64,000 nt of DNA, taken from assembly GCF_019431355.1 (NCBI RefSeq), contig NZ_CP080269.1, positions 1,178,001 to 1,242,000 of the forward strand. The letters are read 5' to 3'. Shown here piece by piece: positions 43,840 to 52,191 of the stretch. Position numbers and translations under genes: made by a program. The notes below the pieces were generated by a model. It worked only from the letters and a program-made list of their open reading frames with translations. It was not told the DNA's origin and did no database searches. This DNA comes from Paenibacillus sp. R14(2021). GTDB lineage: Bacteria; Bacillota; Bacilli; Paenibacillales; Paenibacillaceae. The stretch's first letter is position 1, and each line of letters begins with the position of its first letter.

Positions 43840-45288
43840 ATGGTGCGCAAAACGGGGAGTGCGGCAGGCTTATCGAAATATAAGCAAATAGCTAATCACA
43901 TCGAACAGCGTATTCTAAGCGGGGAATTCCCTTCGGGAAGCTGGCTCCCTTCCGAGCGGAACCTGGCTTCCGAATTGAACGTCAATCGAAGCACGATCAT
44001 TGCCGCGTATGATGAACTGTATGCCGCGGGGATCGTCAAGCGGATGAAGGGCATCGGCACGCAGGTGAACACGAGCATCTGGTCGGAAGACCCTTACAAG
44101 CGGCTGCCCGATTGGGAACAGTATGCAAGCGGCGGTTTTTTCAAGCAGAACAACCCCGTCAACCGCCAGATTCATCAATTCGTCCAATCGGACCGCCAGG
44201 TCATTAATTTTGCGATCGGCGAATTAAGTCCTGATTTGCTGCCCGTTTCATTGATGCAGGATGCGCACCATACGTTGGAGATCGACCGGTACTTGGGATA
44301 TGAACATTTCCAAGGGAACCTGCGTCTGCGCGATACCCTCTCCGATCACCTCAAGACGTACCGCCGCATTGCATCGCCGGCTTCCTCGCTGCTGGTCACG
44401 TCCGGCGCTCAACAAGCACTTCACCTGATCATCCAAAGTCTGCTTAGTCCCGGCGATAACGTCATCATCGAAGATCCGTCTTATGCGCATTCGCTTCCGA
44501 TCTTTCACTCCTCGGGGCTTAGAACCTTCCCGCTTCCTGTCAATCAGGACGGCATCGATCCGGACGAAATCATCGCCATTCATAAGAAGCACCGCATCAA
44601 GATGATCTTCGTCAATCCGAATTTTCACAATCCGACCGGTACGCTGATGAGCATGGAGAAGCGGCTGCGGCTGCTTGAGATCTCCACGACCTACGGCATT
44701 CCGATCGTGGAAGACGACCCTTACAGCCTGACGCATTTCGAAGGTGAGCATGTGCCGACCTTGAAGTCGCTGGATCGCGACGGAACCGTTATCTATGTGA
44801 GCTCGCTTTCCAAAATCATTGCTTCCGGCCTTCGGATCGGATGGATTGCCGGGCCGCATGCCATTATCCAGCGCATGGCGGACGTGAAGCAGCAGATCGA
44901 CTTCGGCCATCCCAGCTATCCGCAGTGGATTGCAGCCCAGCTGCTTGCTTCGGACCAGTTCGAGTCTCACATTCGTGCGCTTCGCCGAGGCCTGAAGCAG
45001 AAGAGGGATCAAATCATCGAATCGCTGGAGAAGTATTTCGCGGGCCAAGTCACGTATGAAGTGCCGGAAGGCGGCATCCATCTCTGGTGCAAAATCAACC
45101 ACGATGCGGCGGAGCATCAGTTGTTCAAGGAAGCCGTGCAGCAAGGGGTCGTCTTCGCGCCTGGAAGTACGCTTGGCTCATCCTGCGCTCATATGCGCCT
45201 AACCTTCAGCCGCGCGGACGACGATCGAATCGAGGACGGCATTCGCCTTTTATCCGAAGCGGCGAGGAGATGCGGCGGGATTCGATGA
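43840..45288 (+). CDS. MocR-type (GntR-aminotransferase) regulator
   Basis: Regulator of about 482 residues with an N-terminal GntR winged helix (KYKQIANHIEQRILSGEFPS and SERNLASELNVNRSTIIAAY) and a PLP-dependent class I aminotransferase-like domain (about 120-470). The PLP lysine is in VSSLSKIIASGLRIGW (about 325) and the Asp in NPNFHNPTGT region. The ATG at 43840 follows GGAGAGGGG. It is divergent from the nitrilase-type operon, 249 bp apart, and is the obvious candidate for controlling it, perhaps in response to an amino compound or PLP. Confidence 0.92.
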   Translation: MVRKTGSAAGLSKYKQIANHIEQRILSGEFPSGSWLPSERNLASELNVNRSTIIAAYDELYAAGIVKRMKGIGTQVNTSIWSEDPYKRLPDWEQYASGGFFKQNNPVNRQIHQFVQSDRQVINFAIGELSPDLLPVSLMQDAHHTLEIDRYLGYEHFQGNLRLRDTLSDHLKTYRRIASPASSLLVTSGAQQALHLIIQSLLSPGDNVIIEDPSYAHSLPIFHSSGLRTFPLPVNQDGIDPDEIIAIHKKHRIKMIFVNPNFHNPTGTLMSMEKRLRLLEISTTYGIPIVEDDPYSLTHFEGEHVPTLKSLDRDGTVIYVSSLSKIIASGLRIGWIAGPHAIIQRMADVKQQIDFGHPSYPQWIAAQLLASDQFESHIRALRRGLKQKRDQIIESLEKYFAGQVTYEVPEGGIHLWCKINHDAAEHQLFKEAVQQGVVFAPGSTLGSSCAHMRLTFSRADDDRIEDGIRLLSEAARRCGGIR

Positions 45289-45325
45289 GAACGGGAATAA
45301 TCGGCGTCAACCTGCGCCGGAGGAC

Positions 45326-45412
45326 AACAAAGAGGACATCGGCTCGGTAAGATGACGGTCATCGTTCAACCGTTCATTCTGATCCCAAGTGACGTCCTCT
45401 TTGTGTTTGTTT
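45326..45412 (+). terminator. Terminator of the MocR gene
   Basis: Outer arms ACAAAGAGGAC and GTCCTCTTTGT enclose a long loop with smaller hairpins, followed by TTTGTTT. Confidence 0.65.
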
Positions 45413-45449
45413 CATCGCAGCTTACATGTTGATTCGTATAGTTCGGCTT

Positions 45450-46118
45450 CTAATCTTGAGCTGTCTTTCGCTCAATTATTTTACCAATTTCAATAAGATC
45501 GCGAATGACCCAATCGGCCTCCGGCGGTTCCTCGTAATCAAGATCTTCTTTCCAGACGGAACGCATGCCGACGGCGCTGCTGGCTCTGACGTCATTCACC
45601 GGATGGTCGCCGATGTAGACCGCTTCATGGGATTGGACGCTCAGCCGATCTAACGCGCGTTCGAAAATCGCCGGATCAGGCTTTCTAATCCCTTCCGCTT
45701 CCGAAATCAAAATGACGTCGAAGTAAGGCGCAATGCCCAGCGCATGAATGTTATGGGTTTGAAAAGCGGTAAGCCCATTCGTAATGAGCCCAAGCTTGAC
45801 CTCGCGAATCTTCAAATCATCCAGAATCTCCCGCATATTCGAAAAACCGATGCAATGATGCCTGAAGTTTGCCTCATAATCCGCCAACAGGTCCTCCCAA
45901 TGGCTCTCCGTCTCAAACTCTTCGACCAATGCTTGATAGACCTTGTCCTTCCATACATAGCCTTTACGATCAAGCGCAACGAACCGGTTTACGAACGTTT
46001 CTTTCTCGACATGACGGAAGGCTGCTAGGCGCTCGTGCTGCTTTGCCACGAAGCTTCTCAACGAACGGTCTCGATCCAGCAATGTACCATCCAAATCGAA
46101 TATTGCTGCTTTTATCAT
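45450..46118 (-). CDS. HAD-superfamily hydrolase
   Basis: Phosphatase of 222 residues with the HAD motif I FDLDGTLLDRD (DxDxT), motif II TNG in LITNGLTAF, motif III Lys in GIRKPDPAIF and motif IV GDHPVNDVRAS. The cap domain insertion and C-terminal parts match the PhoG/GS1-like subgroup. The substrate is unknown, possibly 5-nucleotidase, phosphoglycolate or a sugar phosphate. A histidine phosphatase gene lies 61 bp upstream on the same strand. Confidence 0.92.
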   Translation of the reverse strand: MIKAAIFDLDGTLLDRDRSLRSFVAKQHERLAAFRHVEKETFVNRFVALDRKGYVWKDKVYQALVEEFETESHWEDLLADYEANFRHHCIGFSNMREILDDLKIREVKLGLITNGLTAFQTHNIHALGIAPYFDVILISEAEGIRKPDPAIFERALDRLSVQSHEAVYIGDHPVNDVRASSAVGMRSVWKEDLDYEEPPEADWVIRDLIEIGKIIERKTAQD

Positions 46119-46179
46119 CGTACATCTCCTTTGGTACAGCGCTATTCCATTTCGTTGACGCGATCAGGACGAATCCAGC

Positions 46180-46704
46180 TCATTTCTTAACCTCAATAAT
46201 CGAGGCATGCGGAATTTCTTCGATGTCATACTGCGTTCGGAATGCCATTCCATGCCCTGCTAGGATGACATATTCATAATGCAAATACTTATCTATAACG
46301 CCGTCTATCCGCGATTTCATCATCGGTTTGGATTCCCACAGCCGGGCTTCCCCTTCCGGATAAATCCCATTGTTTCGATCATAGTCGGAGCCAAGCTCAT
46401 GAAGCTGCGTTAAGGTGTCATATCGAAAGGACAAATCAGGCTGCCACTCTCTCAAATCGAATTCAACCTGAATGTCCAGCTTTAATTCTTTGAATAGAAT
46501 CGCAGCGGTCTGAAGCGCTCGCGTGTAAGGCGAGGAGACGATTAATTGCGCATGCGCTAATCGCTCATCCCTTGAAGTTTGATAGACTTGCTGAATGCCA
46601 AGCGAAGTCAGAGGCACTAAGTCTCTTCCATGCCCCCTCAATTTATACCGTTCGTTCAAATCCCACTCCGGCTCTCCGTGACGAATCAGATAGAAGGTTG
46701 TCAT
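46180..46704 (-). CDS. Histidine phosphatase family protein
   Basis: Phosphoglycerate mutase-like phosphatase of 174 residues. The catalytic RHG motif is at YLIRHGEPEW (about residue 8), a second conserved Arg lies in SSPYTRALQTA, and the second His in ILAGHGMAFR (about 145). An extended LRGHGRDLVPLT loop is a usual feature. It shares strand and closeness with the HAD gene (61 bp), so both may be cotranscribed. The remnant at 13563 is a different member. Confidence 0.9.
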   Translation of the reverse strand: MTTFYLIRHGEPEWDLNERYKLRGHGRDLVPLTSLGIQQVYQTSRDERLAHAQLIVSSPYTRALQTAAILFKELKLDIQVEFDLREWQPDLSFRYDTLTQLHELGSDYDRNNGIYPEGEARLWESKPMMKSRIDGVIDKYLHYEYVILAGHGMAFRTQYDIEEIPHASIIEVKK

Positions 46705-46712
46705 TACTCTAT

Positions 46713-46892
46713 TTAGCCCCCAAATAAATCAAAATTCAAGACATAGATGCCTGCGGTAAATAACACGACAATTACCACGATCACCATAATTATCGCCAAT
46801 ATAAAGGACCGTGTTCGACTGCTTGTCTGTTGCTTGATCTCTAAATCAGCCATTCTAGCCTTTATTTCTTCGAGTTCCGAGTCAATCGCCAT
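46713..46892 (-). CDS. Small membrane protein (59 aa)
   Basis: A 59-residue protein: a charged amphipathic first half (DSELEEIKARMADLEIKQ, predicted coiled coil) and one C-terminal membrane segment (SFILAIIMVIVVIVVLFTAG), ending in NFDLFGG. AAAGGAGA precedes the ATG at 46892. It ends 8 bp upstream of the histidine phosphatase start. No family is recognised. Confidence 0.7.
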   Translation of the reverse strand: MAIDSELEEIKARMADLEIKQQTSSRTRSFILAIIMVIVVIVVLFTAGIYVLNFDLFGG

Positions 46893-47200
46893 CGCTGATT
46901 CTCCTTTGAAGGAAGTGGGCTATAAGCTTAAAATGTATGTATTCATTTATCGACGACTTCCCTTATTTCTCGTTGACGTTTCGGAGAAAGCAAATGATCG
47001 ACTTCCGATAGTTTGGGATTATTTCACATAATTGTAACTCGAATAACCAGCAATACACAACGTTTTTCAAATAAATTCGCGCGAGTTCAAGCATGTATCG
47101 TGTACACCACAGATACATCAGTCGGCTTAAACGCATACTGCCCGCATAGAATAAACCTATAGGACGTCATTCACAGCCCTGCACGAGGAGATGAACAGTC
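46893..47200. other. Intergenic region without features
   Basis: About 0.3 kb between divergent small membrane protein genes. AT-rich promoter-like stretches occur on both sides; I see no conserved RNA or repeat. Confidence 0.4.
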
Positions 47201-47371
47201 ATGCATTCCGGAAAAGCGCTTCGATTGGTTCTCGTCGGTCTTGTTTTTGCCGTTGTCGCGATTGGATTCCTGCCGTTCTTGGTCATCTACAGCTGGAGCG
47301 ATCTGTACGGACTAACGGACGCCGACTCGCCGGCGTTTCCTCTTGGGTTGCTGCAGAAATTGTTCAAGTAA
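47201..47371 (+). CDS. Small membrane protein (56 aa)
   Basis: A 56-residue protein with a hydrophobic helix (ALRLVLVGLVFAVVAIGFL, residues 6-24) and a second partly hydrophobic stretch (PFLVIYSW), then a polar tail with LYGLTDADSPAFP. GAGGAG lies 9 nt upstream of the ATG. It is followed by a terminator. The function is unknown. Confidence 0.6.
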   Translation: MHSGKALRLVLVGLVFAVVAIGFLPFLVIYSWSDLYGLTDADSPAFPLGLLQKLFK

Positions 47372-47396
47372 TGTCCACCGCCACAGCCCCCGAAGT

Positions 47397-47431
47397 AAAA
47401 AAAATCCCTGGCTCTCATTGGCCAGGGATTG
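47397..47431. terminator. Bidirectional terminator
   Basis: AATCCCTGGC and GCCAGGGATT arms with an A run on one side, which gives a minus-strand terminator for the DUF421 gene. Confidence 0.75.
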
Positions 47432-47470
47432 TACATAAACGGAAACCTTACTTTCTAGCTCGCTTGCTGC

Positions 47471-48145
47471 TTACTTCTTCTGCACGAAGAGCCCCTCCGA
47501 CTCCGACCACTCTGCATAGAATACATCCTTAATCCGCTTAATTCCTTGCAGCTGGAGCTGCTGGAGCAGCCATGCCTCATCGCGTCCGAGCTCCCGAAGC
47601 TCGTCATGCTGAACATAGCCCTGGTCCATGAGGATCCGCGGCAGGCTGACCGGCTGCTCCGGTAAATCAAGCTCTCCTCTAGCCGGCGGGGCCTCGCTTG
47701 ATTTGCGCATGACGCTGAGGTTGCCGTTTGTTTCGAATATGGCGTACGCAACCTCTCTGACGCTGAAGACGCTCTGCTCGCGCAGCAGCATGCCGATCTG
47801 ATGCATGTCCAGCTTGTTTCTTCGCATTGCCCGAACATCAATGACGCCGTTGCGGATAATAATATCCGGTCTTCCGCTTAGCGGAACGGACAGCCAAGGC
47901 AGCAGCTGAACGATTTTCTCAAGCGCCAGGGAGAGCGCCAGCCATAGGGCTAAGGCGTAGACAAGCATCATGAAGTGAACCTCTCGGTCGTAAATCGTGT
48001 TCCCCACCAGCTCGCTCAGCATCAAGGAGGAAATAAAATCGAACAGCGTCAGCTGGGAAATTTCTTTCTTCCCCAGCAGCTTGGTAATGAACCATAATCC
48101 GAAAAAAGCCGTTACCAATTTAATGGTAATCAACATGTAATCCAC
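47471..48145 (-). CDS. DUF421 (YetF-like) membrane protein
   Basis: A 224-residue protein with three N-terminal membrane helices (about 5-85) and a cytoplasmic domain typical of the DUF421/YetF family: PDIIIRNGVIDVRAMRRNKL, a DLPEQPVSLPRILMDQGYV region and IKRIKDVFYAEWSESEG at the end. These proteins are spore or stress-associated in Bacilli with unknown function. A second member lies at 63222-63932. It is followed by a terminator and lies divergent from the alpha/beta hydrolase at 48397. Confidence 0.9.
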   Translation of the reverse strand: MDYMLITIKLVTAFFGLWFITKLLGKKEISQLTLFDFISSLMLSELVGNTIYDREVHFMMLVYALALWLALSLALEKIVQLLPWLSVPLSGRPDIIIRNGVIDVRAMRRNKLDMHQIGMLLREQSVFSVREVAYAIFETNGNLSVMRKSSEAPPARGELDLPEQPVSLPRILMDQGYVQHDELRELGRDEAWLLQQLQLQGIKRIKDVFYAEWSESEGLFVQKK

Positions 48146-48396
48146 GGCCGCACCTGCATTCTGAATAGGATATAGTTGGATTATACCACGCCAATCCTAC
48201 GGAGGCGCCAGCCTTCCACCACGCTTTGTCAACGGGATGATCGCTGTCCACGACGATAAGCTGCTGCTCGAACAACCCGCTGGCAGCAGTATGAGCGAAT
48301 GAGCAGCGGACAAGCTGGTTGAGGCACGAAGCAGACACCAACATAAACCTCCGCACATACCTATAAAACATATCAATTCATTATGGGAGTGTGCGT

Positions 48397-49278
48397 ATGA
48401 GTCAATTCGAATCATGGTCTTATGGATATCCGCCTGTAACCAATTACTATGTTCCTGCACAGCCTCTTTCGTATTCGAATCCATGGGGCAACGTCCCTTA
48501 CTACCCTGGCTATTCCGCCCAAGACGGCCATCATCGGGCCACGCAGCCGTTAACCTTCGTGCTCATTCACGGCTCCTGGGGCGACGCCAGCTACTGGGAC
48601 CAGGTTGCAGCGGACCTGCGCAAGGAGGGCCATACCGTCTATACCCCCGAATACGCAGGACACGGCGCCGACACGAATAAGAATGTCACCCACGCGGATA
48701 TTACGAGGTCCGTCGTCAACTATATCGTTTCGCGAAATCTTAAAAATATGATCTTGGTCGGACACAGCTTCGGCGGGTCCGTGATTCAAAAAGCAGCGGA
48801 ACAAATTCCGGACCGGATCAAACGCCTCGTGTTCATGAACGCATACGTGCTCAATGACGGCGAATCGATTGCCGACGAAGTCCCGCCGGCTGCCGCACAA
48901 GCTTTTTCCCAGCTGCGCGCAGCCTCCAAGGACGATACGATCATGCTGCCGTACCCGCTGTTTCGCGAGACGTTCGTGAACCTCGCGGACGCCACGCTGG
49001 CGAGCCAGCTGTATAATAAAGTGAAACCGGAGCCGGCAAAGCCGTTTTACGAGAAGCTTGATCTCAAGAAATTCTATACGCTGCCTACGCCAAGAAGCTA
49101 TTTGTATCTCACCACAGACGGCGTTCTTCCCCAAGGCGAAGGCTTCGGCTGGCACCCGCATATGTCCGACAGACTCGGCGTGTTCCGCCTGATTAAGACG
49201 CCGGGCGATCATTTCTCAACGGTCAAAACCGAACCGGCGCGCATCGCAGAGAAGCTGTACGAAGCCGCGCGCGATTAA
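48397..49278 (+). CDS. Alpha/beta hydrolase, paralogue of the secreted hydrolase
   Basis: Esterase-like alpha/beta hydrolase of 293 residues. The core (from TFVLIHGSWGDASYW onward, residue about 51) is closely similar along its whole length to the hydrolase at 152-1183, with GHSFGG nucleophile elbow, KRLVF strand and GDHFSTVKTEP near the end. The N-terminus differs: instead of a signal peptide it has about 45 residues rich in Tyr, Pro and Asn, which recall spore-coat or low-complexity tails. It may be a cytosolic or spore-associated form. The ATG at 48397 is preferred over a GTG 6 bp upstream. Confidence 0.88.
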   Translation: MSQFESWSYGYPPVTNYYVPAQPLSYSNPWGNVPYYPGYSAQDGHHRATQPLTFVLIHGSWGDASYWDQVAADLRKEGHTVYTPEYAGHGADTNKNVTHADITRSVVNYIVSRNLKNMILVGHSFGGSVIQKAAEQIPDRIKRLVFMNAYVLNDGESIADEVPPAAAQAFSQLRAASKDDTIMLPYPLFRETFVNLADATLASQLYNKVKPEPAKPFYEKLDLKKFYTLPTPRSYLYLTTDGVLPQGEGFGWHPHMSDRLGVFRLIKTPGDHFSTVKTEPARIAEKLYEAARD

Positions 49279-49298
49279 GGCTATAATAAGCAACGAAT

Positions 49299-49329
49299 CA
49301 AAGGACAGCTGCAGAGCAGCTGTCCTTTA
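49299..49329. terminator. Bidirectional terminator
   Basis: AAAGGACAGCTGC and GCAGCTGTCCTTT arms between the convergent hydrolase and WG-repeat genes. Confidence 0.85.
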
Positions 49330-49330
49330 C

Positions 49331-51112
49331 TTAAGAATGGAACAATTTCCAAAATTCCCCGCTCGTATTGATGATTCCTCTAATCTGTGCGAACGGTATT
49401 GTGAAGGTCGGGAAGCCTGCGGCATACGGCGCAATCTCGTAAGGCTCGAAGTACAGATGAAGCGCATTCTCCGTGACGTAGAACGGCTGATCTGGACGAA
49501 TGCCTTTATAGCTCCCTGGAAATACATACTCGTACTGCGGATCGTCTTGAATCTGCCTGCCTACGATGGCGCTTAATTCCTTCACGTAGTCGCTGCCCGG
49601 CTTAAACAAGTCCTGCAGTGCGTACATGCGTCCGTTCGATAAATTAATGATCGCGTACGTCTTCGTCGGCATGCCGTGTGCCGCGCCGAACGGGAAGTTG
49701 TAGCCGCTTAGCTCCAGCTGCAGCAGCTTCATCTTGAAGAAAGCGACCTCGAAGTCGCCGATATACGAGTAGTCCAGCTTCTTATTCGAAGGAATCGGCT
49801 TTACCTGCGACATTTCCTTCAGCCTCGTATTGACCGTCGCCTGCGCCGCGCCGCTTGCCATGCCTTCCACCTGCGGATAATAGACAAGATAGTCCGGATT
49901 GGGCTTATACTTCATTTCCTTCACAAAATACGGCGGCTGCAGCGGAATGACCGTATTCTGCTTCCATATGATGCGTCCGGCCCTGTTCAAATACGAGAGA
50001 CGCCGATCGACGAAGGCTTTAATCAAGCCGCCTTCCTCCAGCGTCAGCGTGCCGATGCCGCTCACATTCGGATAGCCGGGTGCCGGCTTGCCGCTGCGAT
50101 CAATGAAATAGGTCTCCTTCCCATCGGTAACCGAAGCCAGTTCGCCATCAAAATCAGAGACGTCCTGATACAGAAACGCCGACAGCAGATTGCCGTTCCA
50201 ATCCGCAATCGCATACATCGAGCCCACGAAAGGCTGCTCCGGATCGATCGCCCGCCCGAGCGCCAGCCGATCATTGCCTAGATCGCGAATATCGTTATAG
50301 GCGGCCTTGACAATGAACGTTCCCGCTTTGTTAATGACGCCGTAGCTCGACTTGTAATCCTCTGCCGTATTGACAATCGCCCGATCATTGCGGAAGGTAA
50401 ATGCCGACGTATACGCCGGTTGAAGGACGACGTCGCCGCGTTCGTTCAAGTACCCGTATTTGCCCGCGGTATCCCGTTGGAAGGCAAGCATGCCATCGCC
50501 GAGCGGGCCAACGTAAGCATATGGATAATCGGCAAGCCTGCGGCCGGTCGGGCCGATCAGGGCATATTCATTGTCCTTGATTTTGATGACCGCCTTGCGG
50601 TTCTTAAAGTCGCCAGCTTCCTCGAACTGAGCGGGAATAATCTCTTTACCCTGTGCATCCAAATAGCCGTAGCGGCTGTTCCCCGCATCGCTGCCGGCGT
50701 CTGTGACGTAGAATACTGACCGGCCCTCTTTCATATCCGCGATGAACGGATAGGCACGCTTGGTCAACACCTTGCCTCGCTCGTTAATCAGCTTGAAGCC
50801 TTGTTTATCAATCGCGACCGCTCGGCGTTCTGCGAAATCGTTGATGGAATCATACACGGGCGGAATCCGGTAGCACCCGGAAGCGTCAATCGCGCCGTAG
50901 CTTCCTTTCTGATCGGCTGCGATCGCGAGCCCATTCTGCTGAAAATCGCGCGCATCGCTGAACTGCGGCGCAAGCGCCATGCGGCCGCTGCTGTCGATAT
51001 AGCCCCATTTCGTCCCGCCTACTAGCTTCACCGAGGCGGGAAATAATCCAATTGCCGCCCGCGGTTCATCGATCTGCAGCTGTATCGGTTTTCTAATCCG
51101 CAAGTCGTACAT
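49331..51112 (-). CDS. WG-repeat protein with C-terminal DUF3298-like domain
   Basis: A 593-residue protein without a signal peptide. The N-terminal 380 residues hold about ten WG-type repeats (GYIDSSGRMALAPQF, YGAIDASGCYRIPPVYDS, YGYLDAQGKEIIPAQFEE and similar), forming a beta-repeat platform. The C-terminal 190 residues match the DUF3298-like domain (YALQDLFKPGSDYVKELSAI, YFEPYEIAPYAAGFPTFTIP). This combination is common in Bacilli and its role is unknown. It is monocistronic. Confidence 0.88.
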   Translation of the reverse strand: MYDLRIRKPIQLQIDEPRAAIGLFPASVKLVGGTKWGYIDSSGRMALAPQFSDARDFQQNGLAIAADQKGSYGAIDASGCYRIPPVYDSINDFAERRAVAIDKQGFKLINERGKVLTKRAYPFIADMKEGRSVFYVTDAGSDAGNSRYGYLDAQGKEIIPAQFEEAGDFKNRKAVIKIKDNEYALIGPTGRRLADYPYAYVGPLGDGMLAFQRDTAGKYGYLNERGDVVLQPAYTSAFTFRNDRAIVNTAEDYKSSYGVINKAGTFIVKAAYNDIRDLGNDRLALGRAIDPEQPFVGSMYAIADWNGNLLSAFLYQDVSDFDGELASVTDGKETYFIDRSGKPAPGYPNVSGIGTLTLEEGGLIKAFVDRRLSYLNRAGRIIWKQNTVIPLQPPYFVKEMKYKPNPDYLVYYPQVEGMASGAAQATVNTRLKEMSQVKPIPSNKKLDYSYIGDFEVAFFKMKLLQLELSGYNFPFGAAHGMPTKTYAIINLSNGRMYALQDLFKPGSDYVKELSAIVGRQIQDDPQYEYVFPGSYKGIRPDQPFYVTENALHLYFEPYEIAPYAAGFPTFTIPFAQIRGIINTSGEFWKLFHS

Positions 51113-51248
51113 CCCTGCATCCTCTCCTATTCATCCGCATTCATCGCCTAATGGTATGCGGACTTTCGGCGGTTATGCTTAGATATCGTTGTCCCGTGAA
51201 CGCAAACATGCACCCTTGCGGGTGCATGTACCATTCCATCTATAGAAA

Positions 51249-52160
51249 CTACCGATTAGAATCCAAGCTTAATTGCACCGCCTGCGGCGCACGGCGCTTC
51301 ATATTGGTAATAGCGACGCCGGCCAGTATGAGAATCCCGCCGGCAATTTGCGCGATGCGGATTGGATCGCCAAGCACGAAGTGGCTGACGATGATCGCAA
51401 TGAACGGCGGAATATTCATGAACATTGCGCTCGTGGATGCTCCGACGACGGCGATGCCTTGATTCCACCAGAAGCCCGCCAGCCCTTGGCCGATAACGGC
51501 TACGCATACGAGCAGCACCCAAGCCATGGGCTGATGGCTTAAGTGGGAATGTCCGCCGATGGATTCGAAGCCAACCGCCGGCGACATCATGAGGGTCCCA
51601 ATGACCGTCGCATAGATCGTCACCTCGTACGAGGACATCGCGATAGTCAGCTTGCGAATGAACAGCAGGCTGACAGACATGCCTAGCATCGCGAGCAGCA
51701 AGTAGATATCGCCTTTGGAAATGCCGACCGATTTGCCGCCGTACAGCACGATGCACACGACACCGACCAATGCGAGCACGGCTCCAGCCAGCTTCGTTGA
51801 CGTGACTGTCTCCTTCAGAAAGATTCGCGAAAGCATCGTCGTTGCAATGGGAGACAACGCAATAATGAGTGCGGCGTTCCCTGCGGTTGAGTGCTCCAGC
51901 CCTGTGAAATAGAACAATTGGTTAATAAGCGTCCCGGTAATGCCTGCAAGCACCAGCAGCCCCCACTCCCGCTTGGTTGGGCGCCTCATTGTCTGATTAA
52001 TCAATGCGACGGAGATCAAGAACAGCGACATCACCAACAAGCGAGTGAAAGATAACAAAATCGGCGAGAAATCGCGCAGCAAGTAGGCGCTTGCCACATA
52101 ATTGCAGCCCCACAAGAGCGACACGCCCCAAAGCTTTCCTAGTACAGTACGTTCCGACAT
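51249..52160 (-). CDS. EamA/DMT-family transporter
   Basis: Ten-helix drug/metabolite transporter of 303 residues. Two EamA repeats are visible (about 5-135 and 150-290), with the repeat-ending pattern TSTKLAGAVLALVGVVCI and RIAQIAGGILILAGVAI. The ATG at 52160 follows AAGGAGA; a start 7 codons earlier is less likely. It is 31 bp downstream of an MFS gene on the same strand and the two may be cotranscribed. The exported compound is unknown. Confidence 0.9.
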   Translation of the reverse strand: MSERTVLGKLWGVSLLWGCNYVASAYLLRDFSPILLSFTRLLVMSLFLISVALINQTMRRPTKREWGLLVLAGITGTLINQLFYFTGLEHSTAGNAALIIALSPIATTMLSRIFLKETVTSTKLAGAVLALVGVVCIVLYGGKSVGISKGDIYLLLAMLGMSVSLLFIRKLTIAMSSYEVTIYATVIGTLMMSPAVGFESIGGHSHLSHQPMAWVLLVCVAVIGQGLAGFWWNQGIAVVGASTSAMFMNIPPFIAIIVSHFVLGDPIRIAQIAGGILILAGVAITNMKRRAPQAVQLSLDSNR

Positions 52161-52191
52161 GATAATGAAGTCTCCTTGCATGAAAAAGCAT

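Noticed and set aside
44248..45144. 300-codon frame opposite the MocR gene
   Set aside because: The MocR protein has full domain motifs; the opposite frame is low-complexity and has no ribosome site.
48550..49212. 220-codon frame opposite the second alpha/beta hydrolase
   Set aside because: Shadow of the GC-rich hydrolase gene; no motif or ribosome site.
51209..51230. ATGCACCC-loop-GGGTGCAT hairpin as a terminator
   Set aside because: No T run follows in either direction and its place upstream of the WG-repeat gene is ambiguous; it was not listed.
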